Source: Bacteroidaceae bacterium (GTDB lineage Bacteria > Bacteroidota > Bacteroidia > Bacteroidales > Bacteroidaceae). Taken from it: a DNA stretch of 5,509 nt. Position 1 is the stretch's first letter; each line of letters begins with the position of its first letter. The stretch lies in contig JAEDMP010000107.1 of the NCBI GenBank assembly GCA_016302965.1, positions 1 through 5,509 of the forward strand, written 5' to 3'. The position numbers and the translations under genes were made by a program. Positions 1 to 5,226 of this stretch are shown one piece after another. The notes beneath the pieces are model-generated. The model was not told where the DNA came from. It did no database searches and worked only from the letters and a program-made list of their open reading frames with translations.

Positions 1-735
1 TACAACAAGATTGCCATCAACTACAACCGCGACATCGAGATCTACCCCGTGCTCAACGCACTCTTTGAGGGCATCTACGGTGCCAACCCCTACAAGTCGC
101 CCACCGACATGGGCGTGAATATGGTGGGCTTCTGCATCAGCGACGATGAGGCCTGCTGCGAGGCATCGAAAAACGAGATTATCCGCCGCTACTATGATGC
201 TACCAACAAGATGGCTGCCGGCGCCTGCAATGAGGCAGAGATAGCCAAGATACAACTGCTCTTCAACCAGGCCAAGATATCGACCGACTACCGGCGCACC
301 ACGCTTGCCGCCAGACAATGTCTGAAGGAAACCGGACACACATCGGCCGCCATCGAACTCGAAGACGGTACCATCATCACCGCCCACTCCAGCCTGCTGC
401 TGGGCTGCAGCGCCGCACTGCTGCTGAATGTGACCAAACATCTGGCGGGCATCGACCATGAGACCAAACTCATTCCGCAATCGATGATTGAGCCAATCCA
501 GCACACGAAGATCCACTATCTCGGAGGCCACAATCCCCGTCTGCATACCGATGAGGTGCTGGTGGCACTCAGCGTGCTCTCAGAGAATGACGAGAACTGT
601 CTGCACGCACTCCAGCAACTGCCCAAACTGCGCGGATGCCAGGTGCATTGCACGGTGATGCTGAGTGACGTGGACCACAAGATATTCAAGAAACTGGGAG
701 TCAATCTGACCTGCGAACCGGTCATGAAACGATAA
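1..735 (+). CDS. UPF0371 / DUF1846 family protein, C-terminal half (5' end outside window)
   Basis: The reading frame is open from base 1 to TAA at 733-735, giving 244 residues with the start missing. A GTG at 49 lies inside conserved sequence and is not the start. Family hallmarks, numbered from the first residue in the window: YNRDIEIYPVL near residues 8-18, YKSPTDMGVNM near 31-41, EIIRRYY near 59-65, an AIELEDGTIIT stretch near 116-126, PQSMIEPIQHTK near 159-170, NPRLHTDEVL near 178-187, and QLPKLRGCQVHCTVMLS followed by KLGVNLTCEP near the C-terminus. Full-length members have roughly 490-510 residues, so about half is present. The biochemical role of DUF1846 proteins is not established, and none is assigned here. 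The C-terminus looks complete and undamaged. The next gene has its own promoter and lies 158 bp away, so co-transcription is unlikely. Family assignment is by recognition and is firm. Confidence 0.93.
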   Translation, partial: YNKIAINYNRDIEIYPVLNALFEGIYGANPYKSPTDMGVNMVGFCISDDEACCEASKNEIIRRYYDATNKMAAGACNEAEIAKIQLLFNQAKISTDYRRTTLAARQCLKETGHTSAAIELEDGTIITAHSSLLLGCSAALLLNVTKHLAGIDHETKLIPQSMIEPIQHTKIHYLGGHNPRLHTDEVLVALSVLSENDENCLHALQQLPKLRGCQVHCTVMLSDVDHKIFKKLGVNLTCEPVMKR

Positions 736-782
736 GAGGGGAAGGAAACAGCCAACTCAAAATATGTTAAATAACAGAAAAT

Positions 783-818
783 AGGTGAAAACTTGACACA
801 TCGTACAAGTTTTCACCT
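783..818. promoter_or_regulatory. Perfect 13-bp inverted repeat abutting the promoter; candidate operator
   Basis: AGGTGAAAACTTG at 783-795 is exactly reverse-complemented by CAAGTTTTCACCT at 806-818, with a 10-nt spacer (796-805). The right arm ends one base before the -7 box at 819, and the left arm contains the only plausible -33 TTG (793-795). A protein bound here would occlude the promoter, so an operator for a dimeric repressor is the favoured inference. Alternatively, the repeat could form a hairpin in readthrough RNA from the DUF1846 gene. It is not followed by a clean U-run (TATCTTTG follows), so it is a poor intrinsic terminator. The regulator is not in the window. Confidence 0.6.
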
Positions 819-826
819 TATCTTTG
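793..826 (+). promoter_or_regulatory. Bacteroidota-type promoter of the three-gene PCMD/barrel unit
   Basis: TATCTTTG at 819-826 matches the Bacteroidota housekeeping sigma -7 consensus TAnnTTTG exactly. A candidate -33 element, TTG at 793-795, lies 23 bp upstream, slightly longer than the usual spacing and so less certain. Transcription would start near 832-836, about 60 nt before the chosen ATG at 894. No other TAnnTTTG is seen between here and the terminator at 4519, so this is probably the main promoter for all three genes. Confidence 0.75.
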
Positions 827-836
827 TACCATCAAA

Positions 837-889
837 AAGGAGGGGCACACGTTGCCGGTACCTCCCGGATATCTTGACACAACCGGAAC
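837..889 (+). promoter_or_regulatory. Structured 5' leader with a Shine-Dalgarno-like AAGGAGG
   Basis: AAGGAGG at 837-843 is a near-perfect anti-16S match, unusual in a lineage whose leaders are mostly A-rich and lack such sequences. It lies 51 nt before the ATG at 894, too far to serve it, but only 8 nt before an in-frame TTG at 852. GGAGG (839-843) can pair with CCTCC (861-865). Separately, GTTgCCGGT (851-859) can pair with ACCGGAAC (882-889) with one bulged G, placing a stem just before the ATG. These pairings are visible in the sequence. Any regulatory role is inference. Confidence 0.3.
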
Positions 890-893
890 AAAG

Positions 894-2090
894 ATGGAGA
901 CAAAGATAAGACGATGGCTGATTGTAGCAGCCACAACATCCCTGCTTGCATCCTGCTTCAAGGATGAGCCGGCCAATGCCGAATGCGACATCGAGAAGGC
1001 ATGGATTCACTTTGACCAGCCTTCGGCCAGCGTATGGAGCCTCAACGACACTATTCTGGAGGATAGTGCCTTAGTGAATCGTGACCTCATCGTGTTCAAG
1101 GTGAAGCCCCGTACCGATCGCAGCCGGCTGGCCCCCCAGTTCAAACTCACCCCTGGAGCCACCATCCAGCCCGCCAACGGAAGCATCCACGATTTCACCA
1201 ACGACACCATCCTCTATACCGTAAGTTCGGAAGACGGCAATTGGCAGAGGCTCTACCGCGTGGCCGTGGTGGAGCAACGGCACACCACACAGGACATCAT
1301 CCACTATGACTTCGAGCAATACAGCCTCTACCAGGTGCCCAACAGCAGTGCCAGCTATTATACATGGTATGAGATGCTGGACGAGACGGAGAAAGAAGAA
1401 ATCTGGGCCAGCGGCAACGCTGGATTCAAACTGAGCAATTTCTCGGCCAAACCCGACGAATATCCCACCTGTCCGTTGGCCGACGGACACTCGGGATATG
1501 GCGTGAAACTCGTCACACGGAAGACGGGACCCATCGCCCAGGCCGTGAACAAACGACTGGCGGCAGGCAACCTGTTTCTCGGCTCTTTCGACCCGACCAA
1601 CGCCCTCAAGGATGCGTTGCGAGCCACCCGCTTCGGCATACGCTTCGACAAGAAACCGCTCAACTTCAGCGGATGGTACAAGTATAAGCCGGGCGAGGCG
1701 TTCCAGAACCAGGACGGCTCCATCGTGGAAGGCAAGCAGGACATCGGAACCATCTATGCCATCTTCTACCGCAACACCGACGAACAGGGACAGCCCATCA
1801 CGCTCTATGGCGACAACGTGCAGACCAGCCCCTTTATCGTGGGCAAGGCCATCGTGACGAATATCGAGCCTACCGACGAGTGGACCCGTTTCTCCGTAGA
1901 CTTTGACTATCGCGGCCAGGAGATTGACTACGGTCTGCTGACAGAGTTCGGCTATACCCTGGCCATCGTCTGTTCATCAAGTACCGACGGAGCCTATTTC
2001 CAGGGTGCCGTTGGCAGCACACTCTGCGTGGACGAGTTTACACTCACCTGCGAGACGGAGATTATCCCCCAACCCACCACAACCCACTAA
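894..2090 (+). CDS. PCMD-domain lipoprotein, predicted surface-exposed
   Basis: A 398-residue lipoprotein. Start ATG 894 gives a compact type II signal peptide: METKIRRW, a hydrophobic core, then lipobox LLAS-Cys21. An in-frame TTG at 852 would add 14 residues and is less likely. After Cys21 the sequence FKDEP fits the Bacteroidota lipoprotein export signal (X-K-[DE]-[DE]), so outer-leaflet display is predicted. Residues about 64-126 form an Ig-like sandwich typical of these lipoproteins, with FKLTPGATIQP (83-93), DFTNDTILYTVSSEDG (100-115) and YRVAVVE. Residues about 134-388 resemble the PCMD domain (putative carbohydrate metabolism domain): HYDFEQY near the start, GWYKYKPGE (260-268), EWTRFSVDFDY (329-339), and the terminal signature GSTLCVDEFTL (374-384). 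No catalytic motif is visible, so ligand or glycan binding is more plausible than hydrolysis. It is the first gene of a three-gene unit, and the next starts 10 bp after its stop. Family and lipidation are well supported; the ligand is unknown. Confidence 0.87.
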   Translation: METKIRRWLIVAATTSLLASCFKDEPANAECDIEKAWIHFDQPSASVWSLNDTILEDSALVNRDLIVFKVKPRTDRSRLAPQFKLTPGATIQPANGSIHDFTNDTILYTVSSEDGNWQRLYRVAVVEQRHTTQDIIHYDFEQYSLYQVPNSSASYYTWYEMLDETEKEEIWASGNAGFKLSNFSAKPDEYPTCPLADGHSGYGVKLVTRKTGPIAQAVNKRLAAGNLFLGSFDPTNALKDALRATRFGIRFDKKPLNFSGWYKYKPGEAFQNQDGSIVEGKQDIGTIYAIFYRNTDEQGQPITLYGDNVQTSPFIVGKAIVTNIEPTDEWTRFSVDFDYRGQEIDYGLLTEFGYTLAIVCSSSTDGAYFQGAVGSTLCVDEFTLTCETEIIPQPTTTH

Positions 2091-2100
2091 CATTCCACCC

Positions 2101-2898
2101 ATGACCAACAAGACAAGCAAACGGATAGCCGCTCTGGCCGCCATCGCCCTGACGGCCTGCCGGCCCTTGGCCTCGACAGCCCAGACTGCCGAAGCCGACA
2201 CGCTGCCGCCAGCCCGCCCAGGCTGGACCTACACCGCCCGGCTGGGACTGAACATCGGCGGCACAGCTCCTATAGGCATGCCTGCCACCATCCGCCGGAT
2301 GAACGACTATGACCTGCAGCCCAACTTCACCCTGGGCATTGATGCCGAACACCCATTGCGAGGCAACTGGGGAGTGCTCACAGGCATCCATATCGACAAC
2401 AAAGGGATGAACGTAGACGCGACAGTGAAAAACTACCATACGGTCATGACCAAGGGAGGGGATGAACTGGAAGGCTACTATACGGGACGGCTGGTGACCA
2501 AGGTGGAGGAATCGATGGTGACGATACCGCTGCAGGCCACCTACCACCCGGGGAGCCGCTGGAGACTGAGGCTGGGACCCTATTTCTCATACGTCTACAC
2601 CCGCTCCTTCAAGGGGCACGTCTACGACGGCTACTTGCGCTATATGAATCCTACCGGCGAGAAAATCATGATTGGCCATGATGAGAACAGCCGCGGCACC
2701 TATGATTTCAGCAGCCACATGAGAAGGCTGCAGATGGGTATAGGGGCTGGAGCCGACTGGCAGTTCGGGCACCGATGGGGTGCCTACGCCGACCTGCAAT
2801 GGGGAGTGACGGGGGTACACAAGCGTTCGTTCAAAACCATCGAGCAGACGCTCTACCCCATCTTCGGCACACTCGGGGTAACCTATAAACTGAGATAA
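2101..2898 (+). CDS. PorT-like outer-membrane beta-barrel protein
   Basis: A 265-residue predicted outer-membrane barrel of the PorT/OMP_b-brl_2 type. The N-terminus MTNKTSKR is followed by a hydrophobic stretch (residues 9-19) and likely signal peptidase I cleavage near Ala27 (STA before Gln28). The mature part has alternating amphipathic strands: GWTYTARLGLNIGG (41-54), FTLGIDAE (76-83), WGVLTGIHID (90-99), the family-typical MVTIPLQATYHP (139-150), WRLRLGPYFSYVYT (154-167), LQMGIGAGADWQF (210-222), WGAYADLQWGVTGV (226-239), and a closing strand PIFGTLGVTYKLR at the C-terminus. ATG 2101 is chosen because it gives a proper signal peptide and lies 10 bp after the preceding stop; upstream alternatives run inside the lipoprotein gene. 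LTAC at residues 17-20 resembles a lipobox, so lipidation cannot be fully excluded, although barrels are normally not lipidated. It probably anchors or exports partners encoded on either side; that role is inference. Confidence 0.83.
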   Translation: MTNKTSKRIAALAAIALTACRPLASTAQTAEADTLPPARPGWTYTARLGLNIGGTAPIGMPATIRRMNDYDLQPNFTLGIDAEHPLRGNWGVLTGIHIDNKGMNVDATVKNYHTVMTKGGDELEGYYTGRLVTKVEESMVTIPLQATYHPGSRWRLRLGPYFSYVYTRSFKGHVYDGYLRYMNPTGEKIMIGHDENSRGTYDFSSHMRRLQMGIGAGADWQFGHRWGAYADLQWGVTGVHKRSFKTIEQTLYPIFGTLGVTYKLR

Positions 2899-2959
2899 CC
2901 ACACGCTTATTTCTGTCAAGAACACACATTTCTGTTATTAACATAAAATAATTGCGAGT

Positions 2960-4501
2960 ATGAAAAAGATTGTTACTTCTATTGGTTTGGCTCTGGCGTC
3001 AACGGTAGCCATGGCCACAGACTACACCGACATGCTGACGGTGCGTATCAACGGGATGGACGTGGCACAGCAGCCCACCACCATCGTCATCCATCAGCAG
3101 GAGAACGGGCTCTACACCTTGCAGCTCGACAACTTCATGCTGGGGGCAGAGATGCCTGTAGGGAATATCCGGCTGACGGATGTGCCCTCTGACATCAACG
3201 GAGAGACAACCGCCCTGCAGGTGCTGCAGCAGGTGAACATCACCCCAGGCACCATCCCCGGACTGGGCGAAGGCGACTATCTGGGACCGATGCTGGGCAC
3301 CATTCCTGTATGTGTGAAGGGCGAGGTGACGGGGTCTGAACTCTATGCCGTCATCAGCATCGACCTGACCGCCACACTGGGACAGAACATCGTCTGCACC
3401 TTCGGCACAGGCGGCTACCAACTGAAAAATGCGGGCTTCGAAAACTTCCATACCGCCACCATGGGCGATGCCACCAGCGACGAGCCCAACAACTGGCACT
3501 CGTTCATGAGTTGTTCGGGTGCCTTTGCCCAACTCGTGGGTACGGTGCCCCACACCTTCATCAGCGATGACGTGCGCCCAGGCAGCCTCGGCACGAAGAG
3601 CGTGCTGGTGAAGTCGGGCAAGGTACTGGGCTTTGTCGTAGCCAACGGCACAATCACCACCGGCCGACTCCAGGCCGGAGCCATGAGTGCTACCGACCCG
3701 AAGAACTGCTCGTTCAGCGATCCCAGCCAGACGGACAAAGATGCCAACGGAGACCCCTTCCATGCCGACTTCAAGGGTATGCCCGACAGCCTCACGGTAT
3801 GGGTGAAGTTCAGCCAGGAGACTCCCCAGGAAGCCCATCCCTATGCCACCATCAACGCCGTGATTACCGACGGCAGCTACTATCAGGATCCCGAAGACAA
3901 GGCCTACGACAACTATCTGGCCAAAGCCACCTGTGCCACCATCGAGAGCCAGGGAGGAGCATGGCAGCGGCTGAGCATCCCCTTCGTCTATGAGGAAGGC
4001 AAATCATTGGCGCCCAAGGCCATGCACGTCACCCTCTCGACCAATGCCGACCCTGGGCAGGGTACAGGCAGTGACTCGCTCCTGGTGGACGACCTCACCC
4101 TGGTCTACAACAGCGGCATCAGCCATCTGAGCGTCAAAGGCAAGGAACTGACTCCCAACGCAGGAAGCAACGTGTATGAGACCGAGCTGGCCGAAGAGGT
4201 GAATCTGTCGGACATCGAGGTGACGGCCGATGGCAAGGGAGCCAAGACGAGCGTAACCCTGGAGACCATGGACGGAGGTGTCAAGGCACTGATTACCGTG
4301 ACGGCCGGCGACCTGAAGAGCAACGATTACCAGCTGCTCATCAAGGGTGCCACCATGACTACCGGCATCCGTAACGTTGGCACGGAAGAAAACCATGCCA
4401 GCGAGCGATATAGCCTCAACGGCTATCGGCTGAACGAGAGCCGCAAGGGACTGGTGATTGAGCGCAACGCCAAGGGTGTGCGCAAGATACTGGCCAAATA
4501 A
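2960..4501 (+). CDS. Secreted calycin-like / PCMD multidomain protein with C-terminal tail
   Basis: A 513-residue exported protein. The signal peptide MKKIVTSIGLALASTVAMA is probably cleaved after Ala19. Residues about 22-148 match the calycin-like (lipocalin-type barrel) domain of Bacteroidales: a MLTVRINGMD strand, QENGLYTLQLDNFML (47-61), MPVGNIRLTDV (65-75), and SELYAVISIDL (126-136). Residues about 158-384 are a PCMD domain: GFENFH, NNWHSFMS (177-184), DDVRPGSLGTKSVLV (203-217), TTGRLQAGAMSATD (233-246), PDSLTVWVKF (275-284), HPYATINAVITDGSYYQDPEDK (293-314), GAWQRLSIPFVY (333-344), STNADPGQG (360-368), and LLVDDLTLVYN (374-384). Residues about 387-464 resemble a cadherin-like beta-sandwich (ISHLSVKGKELTP). 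The end, ERYSLNGYRLNESRKG then LVIERNAKGVRKILAK, is the Bacteroidales 'LNG-x-R … KGLVI … K' tail often seen on secreted or surface proteins. No catalytic residues are recognisable. The preceding 61-bp gap holds no TAnnTTTG promoter, suggesting co-transcription with the barrel gene. Function is unknown; ligand or glycan binding at the surface is inferred. Confidence 0.87.
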   Translation: MKKIVTSIGLALASTVAMATDYTDMLTVRINGMDVAQQPTTIVIHQQENGLYTLQLDNFMLGAEMPVGNIRLTDVPSDINGETTALQVLQQVNITPGTIPGLGEGDYLGPMLGTIPVCVKGEVTGSELYAVISIDLTATLGQNIVCTFGTGGYQLKNAGFENFHTATMGDATSDEPNNWHSFMSCSGAFAQLVGTVPHTFISDDVRPGSLGTKSVLVKSGKVLGFVVANGTITTGRLQAGAMSATDPKNCSFSDPSQTDKDANGDPFHADFKGMPDSLTVWVKFSQETPQEAHPYATINAVITDGSYYQDPEDKAYDNYLAKATCATIESQGGAWQRLSIPFVYEEGKSLAPKAMHVTLSTNADPGQGTGSDSLLVDDLTLVYNSGISHLSVKGKELTPNAGSNVYETELAEEVNLSDIEVTADGKGAKTSVTLETMDGGVKALITVTAGDLKSNDYQLLIKGATMTTGIRNVGTEENHASERYSLNGYRLNESRKGLVIERNAKGVRKILAK

Positions 4502-4518
4502 GCGACAAAACAAGTAGG

Positions 4519-4565
4519 AATGGAGCCTGCCCTATGGTCAAGCACAGGGGCAGGCTCCATTTTTT
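4519..4565 (+). terminator. Intrinsic terminator of the three-gene unit
   Basis: AATGGAGCCTGCCC (4519-4532) and GGGCAGGCTCCATT (4548-4561) form a perfect 14-bp stem with a 15-nt loop, which a T-G wobble can shorten. The run of T at 4560-4565 follows immediately. It lies 18 nt after the stop at 4501. The complementary strand lacks a comparable U-run after the stem, so it acts mainly on + strand transcription. Confidence 0.92.
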
Positions 4566-4620
4566 CAACCATACGGGTCGCTTTTTTCCCTCTTTTCCCC
4601 ACTTTCTCATTTTTTTGTTA

Positions 4621-4628
4621 TATCTTTG
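4621..4628 (+). promoter_or_regulatory. -7 promoter box of the metallophosphoesterase gene
   Basis: TATCTTTG at 4621-4628 matches TAnnTTTG exactly and is identical to the box at 819-826. It is preceded by a pyrimidine- and T-rich tract (4581-4617). No convincing -33 TTTG is seen at the expected distance. Transcription would start near 4634-4638, about 45 nt before the chosen GTG start. Unlike the promoter at 819 it has no inverted repeat, so constitutive expression is plausible. Confidence 0.7.
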
Positions 4629-4681
4629 CACGGAAATACGTGAAGAATAACGGAAAGAACAACTTAAGACCCTACCGTCAA

Positions 4682-5170
4682 GTGAAGAAAATTGGCATCA
4701 TCAGCGATACCCACGCATTCTGGGATGAGAAATACCTCCATTATTTCGAACCGTGCGACGAGATATGGCATGCAGGCGACATCGGCAGCACCGAAGTGGC
4801 CGACCGGCTCGCTGCCTTCCGCACCCTCCGTGCCGTTTGCGGCAACTGCGACGGCGGAGACCTGCGGCTGATGTTTCCCGAACGGTTGAGGTTCAAGTGT
4901 GAGGACGTGGACGTGCTCATGAAGCATATCGGCGGCTATCCCGGCAACTACGATGCCTCGGTACGCGGCCAGATATACGCCTCCCCACCCCAGCTTTTCA
5001 TCTCGGGTCATTCGCATATCCTCAAGGTGAAATATGACAAGACGCTCAATCTGCTGCACATCAACCCCGGAGCCGCCGGCATCCAGGGATGGCACAAGGA
5101 GCGGACCATCGTGAGACTCACCATCGAGGGACAGCGTTTTACCGACTGCGAGGTTGTTACGCTCGCATGA
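4682..5170 (+). CDS. YfcE/MJ0936-family metallophosphoesterase
   Basis: A 162-residue cytoplasmic calcineurin-like phosphoesterase of the small YfcE/MJ0936 family, which usually has 155-185 residues. Metal-site motifs are complete: ISDTH with Asp9 and His11, HAGDIGS with Asp33, GNCD with Asn55, KHIGG with His82, and GHSH with His110 and His112. INPGAAG (127-133) matches the family's usual NPGS segment. Characterised relatives are metal-dependent phosphodiesterases on model substrates; the natural substrate is unknown. GTG 4682 is preferred because the protein then begins VKKIGIISDTH, with the first strand at the N-terminus as in homologues. GTG 4640 would add 14 basic residues, and ATG 4520 lies within the upstream terminator stem and is excluded. 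It has its own promoter box at 4621. rmlB starts 56 bp after its stop with no visible promoter between, so the two may share a transcript. Confidence 0.9.
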   Translation: MKKIGIISDTHAFWDEKYLHYFEPCDEIWHAGDIGSTEVADRLAAFRTLRAVCGNCDGGDLRLMFPERLRFKCEDVDVLMKHIGGYPGNYDASVRGQIYASPPQLFISGHSHILKVKYDKTLNLLHINPGAAGIQGWHKERTIVRLTIEGQRFTDCEVVTLA

Positions 5171-5226
5171 GAAGAAAAGAAAAAATAATAGAAGAAAAAT
5201 TATTATCCATCAAAAAATATAGAAGT
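5171..5226 (+). promoter_or_regulatory. A-rich leader upstream of rmlB
   Basis: These 56 bp are almost all A, T and G, with AGAAGAAAA at 5170-5178 and again at 5190-5198, exactly 20 bp apart, and AGAAG at 5221-5225 just before the ATG. No TAnnTTTG box is present. AATAAT (5184-5189) and ATTATT (5199-5204) could form a weak stem. Such A-rich, unstructured leaders commonly replace Shine-Dalgarno sequences in Bacteroidota, so a translation-initiation role is the simplest reading. Confidence 0.35.

Noticed and set aside
783..826. Inverted repeat as the intrinsic terminator of the DUF1846 gene
   Set aside because: The stem is AT-rich and is followed by TATCTTTG rather than a U-run; the fit to a promoter-linked operator is better, though dual use is not excluded.
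792..881. CTTGACACA occurring at 792-800 and 873-881
   Set aside because: A single 9-mer recurrence, one copy inside the operator-like repeat; suggestive but without a symmetric partner at the second site, so probably coincidence.
1071..1490. Antisense open frame (139 codons) inside the PCMD lipoprotein gene
   Set aside because: It is a shadow of the strongly supported + strand gene; no family motif or initiation context is visible.
2005..2100. Longer N-terminus for the barrel protein starting inside the lipoprotein gene
   Set aside because: It would overlap the upstream coding region by 86 bp and bury the signal peptide; ATG 2101 gives a clean exported protein.
2062..2547. Antisense open frame (161 codons) spanning the lipoprotein/barrel junction
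   Set aside because: It overlaps two supported genes and has no recognisable domain; it arises from GC-rich third positions.
2909..2935. Direct repeat ATTTCTGT (2909-2916 and 2928-2935) between the barrel gene and the third gene
   Set aside because: An 8-mer repeat in a short AT-rich gap is close to chance, and there is no adjoining promoter box to give it a role.
2999..3838. Long antisense open frame (279 codons) opposite the calycin-PCMD gene
   Set aside because: It lies wholly within a well-recognised + strand gene, has no promoter or signal, and its product is a low-quality His/Gly/Ala-rich sequence typical of the complement of GC-rich codons.
4520..4681. ATG 4520 as the phosphoesterase start
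   Set aside because: The added segment reads through the terminator stem and promoter and ends up encoding hairpin and T-rich DNA; the fold begins at 4682.
4664..5095. Antisense open frame opposite the metallophosphoesterase
   Set aside because: The + strand frame has every metal-binding motif; the antisense product shows no family features.
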